64,000 nucleotides of DNA from Methylovulum miyakonense HT12. GTDB lineage: Bacteria > Pseudomonadota > Gammaproteobacteria > Methylococcales > Methylomonadaceae. Below the pieces are notes generated by a model. That model was not told where the DNA came from and searched no databases. It worked only from the letters and a program-made list of their open reading frames with translations. Below are positions 26,663 to 36,413 of the stretch, in pieces (position 1 is the stretch's first letter; each line of letters begins with the position of its first letter). The stretch is from positions 2,061,551 through 2,125,550 of the forward strand of contig NZ_KB913025.1 in NCBI RefSeq assembly GCF_000384075.1. Reading direction: 5' to 3'. The position numbers and the translations under genes are program-made.

Positions 26663-29281
26663 ATGTCAAACTTCGCTAAAGAAATTATTGCTGTCAATCT
26701 CGAAGACGAGATGAAACAGTCTTATCTCGATTACGCCATGAGCGTGATCGTGGGCCGTGCCCTTCCTGATGTCCGTGATGGCCTAAAGCCTGTCCATAGG
26801 CGTGTGCTTTACGCGATGAGCGAATTGGGCAATGACTGGAACAAACCTTATAAGAAATCCGCACGTATCGTCGGGGATGTCATCGGTAAATACCACCCGC
26901 ATGGTGACACGGCCGTGTATGACACGATGGTGCGCATGGCCCAGCCGTTTTCGATGCGTTATATGCTCATCGACGGGCAGGGTAACTTTGGTTCTGTCGA
27001 TGGCGACGCGCCCGCCGCGATGCGTTACACCGAAGTGCGCATGGCGAAAATAGCCCATGAATTATTGGCGGACATTGACAAGGAAACCGTCAATTTCATC
27101 CCCAACTACGACGAATCCGAATCCGAACCGCAGGTATTGCCGACCCGTTTGCCGACCTTATTGGTCAACGGTTCATCCGGCATTGCTGTTGGTATGGCGA
27201 CCAATATCCCGCCCCATAATTTGGGTGAAGTCATCAGTGCTTGTCTGGCGTTTTGTGACAATCCAGAAATCACCGTGATGGAGCTGATGCAGTTGATTCC
27301 GGGCCCGGATTTCCCGACCGCCGCGATCATTAATGGCGCGTCCGGCATTTACAGTGCTTACACCACCGGACGCGGCAAAATCTATTTACGCGCCCGTTGC
27401 CATTTTGAAGATATTGGCGACAGTAGCCGTCAAGCGATTATCGTCACCGAATTGCCGTATCAGGTCAATAAAGCACGGTTGCTGGAAAAAATCGCCGAAT
27501 TGGTGAAAGAAGGCAAAATCGACGGCATTTCCGGTTTACGCGATGAATCCGATAAAGACGGAATGCGCATGGTCATCGAGCTAAAGCGCAATGAAATGCC
27601 CGATGTGGTGCTGAACAACCTCTACAAGCAAACCCAGTTTGAAACCGTGTTCGGTATCAATATGGTGGCCTTGTTGGATGGCCGCCCGCATTGCATGAGC
27701 TTGAAAGAGATCATCGCCGCGTTCATTGACCACCGCCGCGAAATCATCACCCGCCGCACGATTTATTTGCTCCGTAAAGCCCGCGAACGCGCCCATGTCT
27801 TGGAAGGCTTGGCGGTCGCGTTGGCGAATATCGACGAAATGATCGAGCTGATTAAAACTTCCGCCAGCCGCGAGGAAGCCAAAAACGGCTTGTTGGCGAA
27901 AGTGTGGGATGCAGGTTTGGTCGGTTCTTTGTTGGAACGGGCCGATGCCAGCCGCTCCAGGCCCGATGATTTACCGGAAGCCTTTGGTATTCATGGCGGC
28001 ATTTACCAGCTTTCTGAAATCCAAGCCCAAGCGATTTTGGATTTGCGCCTGCACCGTTTGACCGGACTTGAGCAAGACAAAATCGTTGCCGAATACAAAG
28101 AATTGCTCACCCAAATAGACGGATATTTGTACATCCTCAGCAATGACAGCCGTTTGATGGAAATCATCCGTGAAGAATTGGCGGAGATTAATGCCCAATA
28201 CGCCGATCCGCGCCGTACCGAAATTGTCCAAAACCAATTGGATTTGTCCGATGGCGATTTGATCACCGTTGAAGATATGGTCGTGACCATGTCGCATGAA
28301 GGTTATGTCAAATCCCAACCCTTGACCGATTACAAGGCCCAGCGCCGTGGCGGTCGTGGTAAGTCGGCAACGGCGATGAAAGAAACCGATTACATCGACA
28401 AGTTGATCGTCGCCAACACCCACGATACGATTTTGTGCTTCTCGTCGCTGGGCAAAGTCTATTGGCTGAAAGTTTACCAATTGCCTGTCGCCAGCCGCGC
28501 CGCGCGTGGCAAGCCGTTTGTCAACCTGTTGCCTTTGGAAGACGGCGAAAAAATCAACGCGCTGTTGCCGATCCAGGAATTTTCAGAAAATAAATTCATT
28601 TTCATGGCGACTTCGGCGGGCACTGTCAAAAAGACCCCGCTCAACGAATTTGAACGCCAACGTAGCACTGGCAAAATCGCCATTGACTTGCGCGAAGAAG
28701 ATACCTTGGTGGGTGTTGCGGTCACTGACGGCCAGCAAAATGCCTTATTGTTCTGTAGCTCCGGCAAAGCCGTGTGTTTTAACGAAACCGACGTGCGCTC
28801 GATGGGGCGTACCGCTTCCGGTGTGCGCGGGATGCGTCTTCAAGAAGGCCATAAAGTCATTTCCTTGATTATCGCCACCGAAGGCACGGTGCTGAACATC
28901 ACCGAAAATGGCTATGGCAAACGCACCAAGCTCGAAGAGTTCACCTGCCACAAACGCGGCGGCCAAGGCTTGATCGCCATCCAAACCTCCGAGCGCAACG
29001 GCGCGGTGGTCGGTGCGGTGTTGGTCAACGATAACGACGAAATCATGCTGATTAGCGACGGCGGCACACTGGTGCGTACCCGTGTCGATGAAATTTCTGT
29101 GGTCGGACGTAACACCCAAGGCGTCACCATCATCCGTTTGGACAAAGGCGAAAAAGTGATTGGGGTTGACCGGATTGCGGGCTTGGCCGGGGATGATGAT
29201 GGCAGTATCGAGGACGATGATTTAACGGGCGAAAATACCGTCGCCGACACCGATGATGAACAGCCATCAGGAGAAGAATAA
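26663..29281 (+). CDS. gyrA: DNA gyrase subunit A
   Basis: Breakage-reunion subunit that introduces negative supercoils with GyrB. The 872 residues start with [20 protein letters not shown]. The catalytic Tyr122 lies in [14 protein letters not shown], the same number as in E. coli. The GyrA box QRRGGRGK (around residue 560) and six C-terminal blades with an acidic tail ([14 protein letters not shown]) complete it. In the quinolone region, position 83 is Thr and 87 is Asp; Thr83 is the natural residue in Pseudomonas-like gyrases and is not by itself a resistance change. AGGGAT precedes the ATG. The stop shares one base with the serC start. Confidence 0.99.
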   Translation: MSNFAKEIIAVNLEDEMKQSYLDYAMSVIVGRALPDVRDGLKPVHRRVLYAMSELGNDWNKPYKKSARIVGDVIGKYHPHGDTAVYDTMVRMAQPFSMRYMLIDGQGNFGSVDGDAPAAMRYTEVRMAKIAHELLADIDKETVNFIPNYDESESEPQVLPTRLPTLLVNGSSGIAVGMATNIPPHNLGEVISACLAFCDNPEITVMELMQLIPGPDFPTAAIINGASGIYSAYTTGRGKIYLRARCHFEDIGDSSRQAIIVTELPYQVNKARLLEKIAELVKEGKIDGISGLRDESDKDGMRMVIELKRNEMPDVVLNNLYKQTQFETVFGINMVALLDGRPHCMSLKEIIAAFIDHRREIITRRTIYLLRKARERAHVLEGLAVALANIDEMIELIKTSASREEAKNGLLAKVWDAGLVGSLLERADASRSRPDDLPEAFGIHGGIYQLSEIQAQAILDLRLHRLTGLEQDKIVAEYKELLTQIDGYLYILSNDSRLMEIIREELAEINAQYADPRRTEIVQNQLDLSDGDLITVEDMVVTMSHEGYVKSQPLTDYKAQRRGGRGKSATAMKETDYIDKLIVANTHDTILCFSSLGKVYWLKVYQLPVASRAARGKPFVNLLPLEDGEKINALLPIQEFSENKFIFMATSAGTVKKTPLNEFERQRSTGKIAIDLREEDTLVGVAVTDGQQNALLFCSSGKAVCFNETDVRSMGRTASGVRGMRLQEGHKVISLIIATEGTVLNITENGYGKRTKLEEFTCHKRGGQGLIAIQTSERNGAVVGAVLVNDNDEIMLISDGGTLVRTRVDEISVVGRNTQGVTIIRLDKGEKVIGVDRIAGLAGDDDGSIEDDDLTGENTVADTDDEQPSGEE

Positions 29282-30360
29282 TGTCCAGAGTTTACAATTT
29301 CAGCGCCGGCCCTTCCACCTTACCGGAAGCGGTTTTGGCGCAAGCCCAACAAGAAATGCTGGAATGGCACGATAGCGGCATGTCGGTGATGGAAATGAGC
29401 CATCGCGGCAAGCATTTCGCCATCATCGCCGAAGAGCTGGAAAGCGATTTGCGTAGCTTGATGGCAATTCCTGCCAATTATAAGGTGTTGTTTTTGCAAG
29501 GCGGCGCGTCGGGGCAATTTTCGTTTATCCCGCAAAATTTATTAAATGGCAAAACTAAAGCCTGTTATATCAAAACGGGTGCTTGGTCAGAAAAAGCCAT
29601 TAGCGATGCCAAAAATTACTGCGATGTCGTGCTGACCGCCAGTTCCGAAGCCGAAAAATACACGCATGTGCCGGATGTTGCCGGTTGGGTTATTGATACT
29701 GATGCGGCGTATTTGCATTACACGTCCAATGAAACCATCCACGGTGTGGAGTTTTCTGACGTGCCGGACAGCAAAGGCTTGCCGCTGGTGTCAGATATGT
29801 CTTCCAATATTTTGTCGCGACCAATTGATGTCAGCCAATACGGTTTGATTTACGCTGGTACGCAAAAAAACATGGGGCCATCCGGTGTCACTATCGTCAT
29901 TGTCCGCGATGATTTGATCGGACATGCGCCTAAAACTACGCCCGCCGTGTTTAATTATGCCGAGCAAGCGAAAAATCAATCCATGCTCAACACGCCAGCG
30001 ACGTATAACTGGTACTTGGTGGGCTTGGTGTTGAAATGGCTGCAAGGGCAGGGCGGAGTTGCCGCGATGGAACAACGTAACATTGCCAAAGCTGCGAAGC
30101 TGTATCAAGCCATAGACCAATCGGCTTTGTACCGTAACCCCGTTGCCACGCCTTACCGCTCGCGCATGAATGTGCCGTTTATTTTGGCGGATGAAAACTT
30201 AGATAAAGCGTTTATCAGCGCAGCAGAAGCCAATGGTTTGTACGAATTGAAAGGCCACCGCTCAGTCGGTGGGATGCGGGCGAGTATTTACAACGCTATG
30301 CCAGAAGCGGGTGTTGATGCCTTGATTGCGTTCATGGCTGAATTTGAACGTACGCATTAA
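29281..30360 (+). CDS. serC: Phosphoserine aminotransferase
   Basis: PLP enzyme that makes 3-phosphoserine for serine synthesis and acts in pyridoxal phosphate synthesis. The 359 residues are full length: [20 protein letters not shown] at the start, the PLP lysine in YGLIYAGTQKNMGPSGVTIV, and the C-terminal YELKGHRSVGGMRASIYNAM substrate-binding stretch. Second gene of the superoperon; 1 bp overlap with gyrA, 10 bp before pheA. Confidence 0.98.
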   Translation: MSRVYNFSAGPSTLPEAVLAQAQQEMLEWHDSGMSVMEMSHRGKHFAIIAEELESDLRSLMAIPANYKVLFLQGGASGQFSFIPQNLLNGKTKACYIKTGAWSEKAISDAKNYCDVVLTASSEAEKYTHVPDVAGWVIDTDAAYLHYTSNETIHGVEFSDVPDSKGLPLVSDMSSNILSRPIDVSQYGLIYAGTQKNMGPSGVTIVIVRDDLIGHAPKTTPAVFNYAEQAKNQSMLNTPATYNWYLVGLVLKWLQGQGGVAAMEQRNIAKAAKLYQAIDQSALYRNPVATPYRSRMNVPFILADENLDKAFISAAEANGLYELKGHRSVGGMRASIYNAMPEAGVDALIAFMAEFERTH

Positions 30361-30370
30361 AGGATTTGTT

Positions 30371-31456
30371 ATGACGACCGTTACCCCGCTTGCCGAATTA
30401 AGGGAAAAAATCGATGCTCTCGACGCGGAAGTTTTGCGTTTGTTAAATGAGCGGGCCAAGTGTGCGATGGAAGTTGCCAAAACCAAAATCGCCCAAGGTG
30501 AAGTCGGGACGTTTTACAGGCCAGACCGTGAATCACTGGTGTTGCGGCGTATCCAAGAATTGAACGAAGGGCCGTTATCAAATGATACTGTCATCCGCTT
30601 TTTCCGAGAAATCATGTCTGCGTGTTTGGCCTTAGAAAAGCCCTTGGAAGTGGCGTTTTTGGGGCCAGAAGGCACGTTTACCCAACAAGCGGCATTTAAG
30701 CATTTTGGTCATGCCGTCAAAACCGTGCCAGCGGCGACGATTAGCGAGATTTTTAACGCGGTCGAAACGGGGTTGTGCCAGTTCGGCGTTGTGCCAGTGG
30801 AAAATTCCACCGAAGGCGTGATTAGCCACACTTTGGATAGGTTGCTGGCATCGCCGTTAAAAATTTGCGGGGAAGTGGAAATCCGTGTCCATCAAAACCT
30901 GTTAGGTTTGGCAGAAAATTTGGCGGACATCACTACGGTGTATTCGCATCAGCAATCCCTGGCGCAATGTCGGCAATGGTTGGATAAATATTTGCCAAAC
31001 CCCCAGCGTGTCGCCGTCAGCAGCAACGCCGAAGCCGCGCGGTTGGCGGCGAGCGATAAGCAATTTGCCGCGATTGCCGGTATCGCCGCCGCCGATGTTT
31101 ATCAATTGCCTGTCATTGAAAAAAATATCGAAGACATTGCCAACAACACCACGCGCTTCATTATTATTGGCCAGCAAACGTCAACATCGACAGGCAAGGA
31201 CAAAACGTCCTTGGTGGTGTCCACTGGCAACAAACCGGGCGCGTTGCACCGCACACTCGAGCCGTTTGCGAGGTTTGGCGTGGATATGGTGAACATTGAA
31301 TCCCGGCCTTCGCACCAAGGTTTGTGGGATTATGTGTTCTTTATTGATGTCCAAGGCCACGCCGATGACCCGCAAGTCGCTGGTGCGTTGGCGGCTTTGC
31401 AAGGCCAAGTCAATATGCTGAAAATATTAGGTTCTTATCCGAAAGCGGTGTTCTGA
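30371..31456 (+). CDS. pheA: Bifunctional chorismate mutase / prephenate dehydratase
   Basis: Converts chorismate to prephenate and then phenylpyruvate for phenylalanine. The 361 residues have an AroQ mutase (1-about 90, LAELREKIDALDAEVLRLLN), a dehydratase (about 95-275, VAFLGPEGTFTQQAAFKHFG and the active-site NNTTRFIIIG), and an ACT domain (about 285-360) with KPGALHRTLEPFARFGVDM and IESRPSHQGLWDYVFFID, the motifs that bind phenylalanine for feedback inhibition. The ATG at 30371 with AGGAT upstream gives the conserved N-terminus. Confidence 0.97.
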   Translation: MTTVTPLAELREKIDALDAEVLRLLNERAKCAMEVAKTKIAQGEVGTFYRPDRESLVLRRIQELNEGPLSNDTVIRFFREIMSACLALEKPLEVAFLGPEGTFTQQAAFKHFGHAVKTVPAATISEIFNAVETGLCQFGVVPVENSTEGVISHTLDRLLASPLKICGEVEIRVHQNLLGLAENLADITTVYSHQQSLAQCRQWLDKYLPNPQRVAVSSNAEAARLAASDKQFAAIAGIAAADVYQLPVIEKNIEDIANNTTRFIIIGQQTSTSTGKDKTSLVVSTGNKPGALHRTLEPFARFGVDMVNIESRPSHQGLWDYVFFIDVQGHADDPQVAGALAALQGQVNMLKILGSYPKAVF

Positions 31457-31457
31457 T

Positions 31458-32063
31458 ATGGCGAAAATCACCCAATTGTCTGATTTGGATTTGGAACAAA
31501 CCTACACCTATGCCGATTATTTGACGTGGCGGTTTGACGAAACCGTGGAATTGTTGCGTGGCAAAATATCGCTGATGAGTCCTGAGCCGAGTTTTAACCA
31601 TCAAAGCATTTCAAAAAATTTGTTGGTGGAGATCGGTTTTTATTTGAAAGGCAAATCTTGCCAAGTGTTTCATGCGCCGTTTGATGTGCGTTTATATGAC
31701 CGCAAGAAATCATTGATGGCAAATGCGGATATTTACACCGTCGTGCAGCCGGATTTATGCATCATCTGCGATAACGCTAAATTGGATAGTCGGGGTTGCC
31801 TAGGCGCCCCCGATTGGATTATCGAAATCTTGTCCAAAAGCACCGCGCAAAAAGACACCCAAACCAAGTTCCAGCTCTACCAAGAAGCGGGCGTAAAAGA
31901 ATATTGGCTGGTTTATCCTTATGAAGCCACCGTGTCGCAATTTGTGCTGGACGAATCCGAAGAAAAATATCAATTGGTTAAAATGCTCTCACCGCAAGAT
32001 AGGGTCAGTCCTTTGTTGTTTCCAGAGCTATCAATTGATTTGCAAGAAATTTTTTTAAAGTAA
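31458..32063 (+). CDS. Uma2-family (DUF820) PD-(D/E)XK nuclease-like protein
   Basis: 201 residues of the Uma2 family, which has a restriction-endonuclease fold and is greatly expanded in cyanobacteria and some gammaproteobacteria; its role is unknown. The core is visible: DVRLYDRKKSLMANADIYTV, VQPDLCIICDNAKLDSRGCL with the catalytic Asp, then APDWIIEILSKSTAQKDTQT (E followed by S) and KEYWLVYPYE. It begins 1 bp after the pheA stop, so it is translated from the superoperon mRNA although it has no link to aromatic synthesis. A later insertion into the operon is inferred. Confidence 0.85.
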   Translation: MAKITQLSDLDLEQTYTYADYLTWRFDETVELLRGKISLMSPEPSFNHQSISKNLLVEIGFYLKGKSCQVFHAPFDVRLYDRKKSLMANADIYTVVQPDLCIICDNAKLDSRGCLGAPDWIIEILSKSTAQKDTQTKFQLYQEAGVKEYWLVYPYEATVSQFVLDESEEKYQLVKMLSPQDRVSPLLFPELSIDLQEIFLK

Positions 32064-32081
32064 ACGGCGTTCAACTTAACT

Positions 32082-32732
32082 GTGAACAAGATGCTCCCTG
32101 AAATGCCCGGGCTCCAATGGGAACACTACGCACCCTGCATACCCAAATGGTTCATTAATTTGCTAAGGATCGTTTTTTTGGGCTTGGGCGTTTTCATGGC
32201 GAAGGTTGTTTTTGCGAATTGGCAAATGATGCCATTGTGGGTGTCCCTATTGTTTTGTGTCCTGATACCTGTCATTTTTTTGGGGGTATTCCATTCCAGA
32301 GGATTGGGTTTTTGGGCGTCAAACCCTTTGTTTTTGGCTGATCACCTGGGTATGTATTTGAGTGATTCAAACCGGGTTGTTTGGGCCATTGGCGTTAAAC
32401 AGCCACAAAATAGGTGGCTTTTTGTGCCGTGGGAGAATATTTCCAAAATTTGGGTTGCCACCATTAGCGATTCTGACGGTTATTCAAAAAGCGCGGTTTT
32501 AGATGTGAATGCTTCACTTGAAGAAGTTAACCAGTTTTTTGGATATGTCATTGTTGGTGAAAATAAAAGAAAAAATAGATATGAATATGTCCGTGCTGAT
32601 AAACAGCAATGCGAAACGGGTGATGTGTCCGTAGGTTTTTATTCAGGCCCATTCCCTAATCAAAATAAGGTAGTCGCCACCTTGCTCGATTGGAAGCGGC
32701 GACATACAAGCCATTTATCCCAGATTCATTAA
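32082..32732 (+). CDS. Hypothetical membrane protein in the pheA-hisC gap
   Basis: 216 residues from a GTG, or 213 from the ATG at 32091; no clear ribosome site decides. Two membrane helices (about 24-44 INLLRIVFLGLGVFMAKVVF; about 50-72 LWVSLLFCVLIPVIFLGVFH) are followed by a soluble domain of about 140 residues (VVWAIGVKQPQNRWLFVPWE, KIWVATISDSDGYSKSAVLD) that looks like a PH-type beta domain, a guess from alternating hydrophobic strands. Family not recognised. Like the Uma2 gene before it, it interrupts the conserved pheA-hisC junction. Confidence 0.65.
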   Translation: MNKMLPEMPGLQWEHYAPCIPKWFINLLRIVFLGLGVFMAKVVFANWQMMPLWVSLLFCVLIPVIFLGVFHSRGLGFWASNPLFLADHLGMYLSDSNRVVWAIGVKQPQNRWLFVPWENISKIWVATISDSDGYSKSAVLDVNASLEEVNQFFGYVIVGENKRKNRYEYVRADKQQCETGDVSVGFYSGPFPNQNKVVATLLDWKRRHTSHLSQIH

Positions 32733-32786
32733 CACTTGCCCTTTAAATTGACGGGCGCAAACAATGACCGATACTTTATTATTCCC

Positions 32787-33890
32787 ATGAATAACACAAA
32801 CATTTACCAGCTCGCCGTAACAGGCGTGCAAAAATTAATCCCTTACAAAGCCGGCAAGCCTATCGAAGAGCTGGAACGCGAATTGGGTTTGACGCAAATC
32901 ATCAAACTGGCTTCCAACGAAAACCCCTTAGGCCCAGGCAAGCAAGCAATAGCGGCGATCCAAAAAGCCTTGCCCGAATTGGCCTTATATCCTGATGGCA
33001 GCGGCTTCCATTTAAAACAGGCTTTGGCGACGAAATATGCGCTGGATGCCAGCCAAATCACCTTGGGCAATGGCTCTAACGAATTGCTGGAATTGGTGGC
33101 ACGGGCATTTTTGATCCCCGAGTTAGAAGTGGTGTTCTCGCAACATGCGTTTGCCGTTTACCCGTTGGTGACGCAGGCGGTGGGGGCGACGGCGGTGGTC
33201 GTGCCAGCCAAAGAGTATGGCCATGACTTAGCCGGTATGGCGCAGGCGGTCACAGCGAAAACCCGCTTGGTGTTTATCGCCAACCCTAACAATCCGACCG
33301 GAACGTTATTGGCGCAAGCGGAATTGGAGCAGTTTATCGGCGCATTGCCGGATACCGTGATTTGCGTCTTGGATGAGGCCTATTTTGAATTCGTCAGCCA
33401 ATCTGCCGCCATCAACTCTATAGACTGGCTGAAAAAATTCCCTAACTTGATCATCACCCGCACATTCTCCAAAGCCTACGGCTTGGCTGGCTTGCGGGTT
33501 GGTTATAGCCTGTCTTGCCCTGAAATCGCCGATATTTTGAATCGCGTCCGCCAACCGTTTAACAACAACAGCTTGGCGCTTGCGGCTGCGGAAGCGGCCT
33601 TGGCGGATGAAGAACATTTACACAATACCATCAGTAACAACCGCCTAGGGATGCAACAGTTGACCGATGGTTTTAAAGCCTTGGGTTTGCCGTGGATACC
33701 GTCAGCGGGCAATTTCGTGTCAGTGGACGTCAAGCGTGAAGGGATGCCTGTATATGAAGCCTTGTTGCGCAAAGGCGTCATTGTCCGGCCTGTGGCAAAT
33801 TATGAAATGCCCGGTTTCCTTCGTATCAGCATCGGCACGCCAGCTGAAAATACGCTGTTTTTACAGGCGTTAAGCGAAGTTCTGGACTGA
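32787..33890 (+). CDS. hisC: Histidinol-phosphate aminotransferase
   Basis: PLP-dependent aminotransferase of histidine synthesis that in this operon setting (hisC2) probably also serves phenylalanine and tyrosine. The 367 residues show IIKLASNENPLGPGKQAIAA, LVFIANPNNPTGTLLAQAEL, the Asp-Tyr pair VLDEAYFEF and the PLP lysine in ITRTFSKAYGLAGLRVGYSL. The ATG at 32787 was preferred over a TTG 17 codons earlier because it leaves a standard N-terminus and avoids crowding the upstream gene. 1 bp before tyrA. Confidence 0.95.
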   Translation: MNNTNIYQLAVTGVQKLIPYKAGKPIEELERELGLTQIIKLASNENPLGPGKQAIAAIQKALPELALYPDGSGFHLKQALATKYALDASQITLGNGSNELLELVARAFLIPELEVVFSQHAFAVYPLVTQAVGATAVVVPAKEYGHDLAGMAQAVTAKTRLVFIANPNNPTGTLLAQAELEQFIGALPDTVICVLDEAYFEFVSQSAAINSIDWLKKFPNLIITRTFSKAYGLAGLRVGYSLSCPEIADILNRVRQPFNNNSLALAAAEAALADEEHLHNTISNNRLGMQQLTDGFKALGLPWIPSAGNFVSVDVKREGMPVYEALLRKGVIVRPVANYEMPGFLRISIGTPAENTLFLQALSEVLD

Positions 33891-33891
33891 T

Positions 33892-34785
33892 ATGTTCAAC
33901 AAGCTTTGCATTATAGGCGTAGGCTTAATTGGCGGGTCTATCGCCAAAACGGCGCGTTTGCAGAATTTGGCTACGGTGATTGTTGGCTTTGGGCGTGAAG
34001 ACGATGTGCAAAACTTGCAAACCGCCCGGCAAATAGGAGTGATTGATGCGTATTATCTGGATATTGCCGTAGCGGTCGCCGATGCTGACCTGGTGATTAT
34101 TGCCACTCCTGTAGCGAGCACTGCTGATGTGTTGAGGTTATTGCAACCGTACTGGTCGGCCAACACGGTTTATACCGATGTCGGCAGCACCAAAGGTAGC
34201 GTGCTGGCCGCCGCCCAAGCCGTATTTGGGCAAGTGCCGGACAATTTTGTCCCCGCCCACCCGATTGCCGGGGCCGAGCAAAGCGGTGTGCTGGCTGCGG
34301 TGGATGGCCTGTTTGCCAATAAGCGATTGATCATTACGCCTGTGGAAACGACGGATACCGAGGCTTTACGTAAAATCCAGCGGTTTTGGCAAGGCTTGGG
34401 TTCGGCGGTTTCCGTTATGGAGGCTACCCATCATGACCAAATCTTGGCGGCCACCAGCCATTTGCCGCATATCCTAGCCTTCGCGCTGGTCGATATGCTT
34501 GGTCATAAAGACGAGCAAAGTGAAATCTTTAAATACGCGGCGGGTGGGTTTAAGGACTTTACCCGTATTGCTTCTAGTGATCCAGGTATGTGGACTGCAA
34601 TTTGCGAAGCCAATAAACAAGAGATTTTGCCTTTAATTGACCAGCTTCAAATGGAATTGGCAAAGTTGCATGATTTATTGGCGGCTGATGATTATTCGCA
34701 ATTGTTTGCTACTTTTGCTTATGCTAAAACGGCGCGGCAGCGGTTTTTGGAGCAGTTTGATAAGCAACAAAACCAGTTGCAATAA
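33892..34785 (+). CDS. tyrA: Prephenate dehydrogenase
   Basis: NAD(P)-dependent oxidation of prephenate (or arogenate) toward tyrosine. The 297 residues begin with a Rossmann motif CIIGVGLIGGSIAKTARL, then DLVIIATPVASTADVL, DVGSTKGSVLAAAQ, the substrate His in FVPAHPIAGAEQSGVLAA, and LAATSHLPHILAFALVDML. In Pseudomonas tyrA is fused to aroA; here the two are separate and an unrelated gene of 1.5 kb lies between. Confidence 0.95.
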   Translation: MFNKLCIIGVGLIGGSIAKTARLQNLATVIVGFGREDDVQNLQTARQIGVIDAYYLDIAVAVADADLVIIATPVASTADVLRLLQPYWSANTVYTDVGSTKGSVLAAAQAVFGQVPDNFVPAHPIAGAEQSGVLAAVDGLFANKRLIITPVETTDTEALRKIQRFWQGLGSAVSVMEATHHDQILAATSHLPHILAFALVDMLGHKDEQSEIFKYAAGGFKDFTRIASSDPGMWTAICEANKQEILPLIDQLQMELAKLHDLLAADDYSQLFATFAYAKTARQRFLEQFDKQQNQLQ

Positions 34786-34850
34786 AGATTTAGATTAAAT
34801 GCCCCAGAGATAATTTCCCTCAAGCCACTATTAGAAAGTTACGCGAAAGG

Positions 34851-36356
34851 GTGGCTTTGCGTTGCTCAAATCCTGATTGCCGAGTTCCAACTCACGCCCC
34901 TTCAAATCAATCGAATGACGGAGTGAATAACACTGGAGTTGCTGCACATATATGTGCGGCATCAAAAGGCGGAGCGCGCTATAAGCTTGAAATGACGGAC
35001 AAACAGCGCAAATCAATTGATAATGCCATTTGGTTGTGTGCAAATTGCTCGATAAAAATTGACCGAGATGAAGAAACCTATCCCGTACAGCTTCTATTGG
35101 AGTGGAAATCTCACGCAGAAGAAAATGCGAAATTAGAGCAGGGCAAAAAACTCCCAAGAAAAGAAGATGCTATTGATACTACAGCAATGGCATTAACTGG
35201 TTTTCCAAAACGTTTTATAACTGATGCCATATCAAATATTCATCAAGCGTCTGCAAAATCATTAGAGGCAATTGATCCTAGATTTGAAGTTAAAACTGCT
35301 CACACTGAAAATGGAACACATTTTATGTTTTTTGCAAAGCAAAATGTTCCATTTAATTTGAATGTTGAAAAAACATATGCAGATGATTTTTTTGGGAAAT
35401 TTAACAATTTATTAGAGCATGGAGAAGAGTTAGAAGTAAATTCTCGTGCAATTCAATTTGAAAAACTTCCATTTTTTGATGATTTTTCTGCTCAATTTGA
35501 GGATGGAAGTTTAATAATTGCCCCAAGTAAAACAATCCAATCGGTACAGAAATTATGGATTACAGAACAATTAACGGGCAATGTCGAAACATTTGATGAT
35601 GTAGTTGGGGAAATTAGATTAGGAAATAAATCTTTTACTTTTAAAGGCAGTGCTTGTAACGGGCTTTTTAACGTTTCCTTAAGTAGGATGCCGTTGAATT
35701 CAAATCTGAATGGAAGTATTGAATTTTCGTTATTAACTGAAGGTTGGGAAGGTATTGATATTTGCTCCTTGCCTTACTTTAATAAAATCTCATCTTTCTT
35801 TTCAAAGCTAATAGTTGGATGGAAATTAAACACTACTTTGGAAATTAATGGTGAGAGATTATTGGTTGCAAAGGAAAAGAAGTTTGACGATTCTAGCATG
35901 GAAGTATTTTATGGTTTTCTTAAGTACATTGAGCGAGTCCAGGTCGTATCGAGATTCACTGGTGTAAAATTGCAATATTCATCAAAAGTCAGTTTTACAG
36001 CCGAGGAACATGAATATTTGGCAGATGTTGTGGAAGTTTTTCAAGGAAATCAGTTTGATACGAAATTATCTAAAAATGCAACTTGTGAATTAATTGCAGA
36101 TTCTGAAGCAAAAAATGTTGAATTCTTAATGGATATGAAACAACCCGTTCTTATTGAATTCATAGAAAGTACAAGAGAACAAATAGAGCTATTTGGCACA
36201 AAAATAACATTGCCCAATAAGAAGATAAGTATGGAATCCGTTTTGCCGAAAATAGACCAAGACATATCAGATATTAAAGATGGTGATATTGTTACAATTG
36301 AATGGATTCCATGTGAAAATTTTTCCGCAAAAATAAGCTATGAAAATGCGATATAA
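34851..36356 (+). CDS. HNH-like zinc-binding protein inserted between tyrA and aroA (probable 5' frameshift)
   Basis: 501 residues from a GTG. The N-terminus has an HNH-type treble-clef pattern: Cys5/Cys10 in RCSNPDCRVP, His33 in GVAAHICAASKGG and Cys63/Cys66 in DNAIWLCANCSIKID, then a short helix-rich segment and about 370 residues of beta-rich sequence I do not recognise. The final His of the usual C-x2-C-H is Ser67. Homologues start M-x-RDNF-x-(K/R)-T. Here the codons before the GTG read PRDNFPQATIRKLRER in frame, but the only ATG (34799) is out of frame by one base at CCCC 34802-34805. Either the gene starts weakly at the GTG or a slip or sequencing error is present. AT-rich throughout, unlike tyrA and aroA. 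Confidence 0.6.
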   Translation: MALRCSNPDCRVPTHAPSNQSNDGVNNTGVAAHICAASKGGARYKLEMTDKQRKSIDNAIWLCANCSIKIDRDEETYPVQLLLEWKSHAEENAKLEQGKKLPRKEDAIDTTAMALTGFPKRFITDAISNIHQASAKSLEAIDPRFEVKTAHTENGTHFMFFAKQNVPFNLNVEKTYADDFFGKFNNLLEHGEELEVNSRAIQFEKLPFFDDFSAQFEDGSLIIAPSKTIQSVQKLWITEQLTGNVETFDDVVGEIRLGNKSFTFKGSACNGLFNVSLSRMPLNSNLNGSIEFSLLTEGWEGIDICSLPYFNKISSFFSKLIVGWKLNTTLEINGERLLVAKEKKFDDSSMEVFYGFLKYIERVQVVSRFTGVKLQYSSKVSFTAEEHEYLADVVEVFQGNQFDTKLSKNATCELIADSEAKNVEFLMDMKQPVLIEFIESTREQIELFGTKITLPNKKISMESVLPKIDQDISDIKDGDIVTIEWIPCENFSAKISYENAI

Positions 36357-36413
36357 CTAAGAAGTAAAAACTTTAATTTTTAACAAACTTTTTTCATTTA
36401 ACCATATAAAACC

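Noticed and set aside
26909-26923. Thr83 in GyrA as a quinolone-resistance change
   Set aside because: Thr at 83 is the normal residue in Pseudomonas-like gyrases, Asp87 is intact and ParC Ser82/Glu86 are intact.
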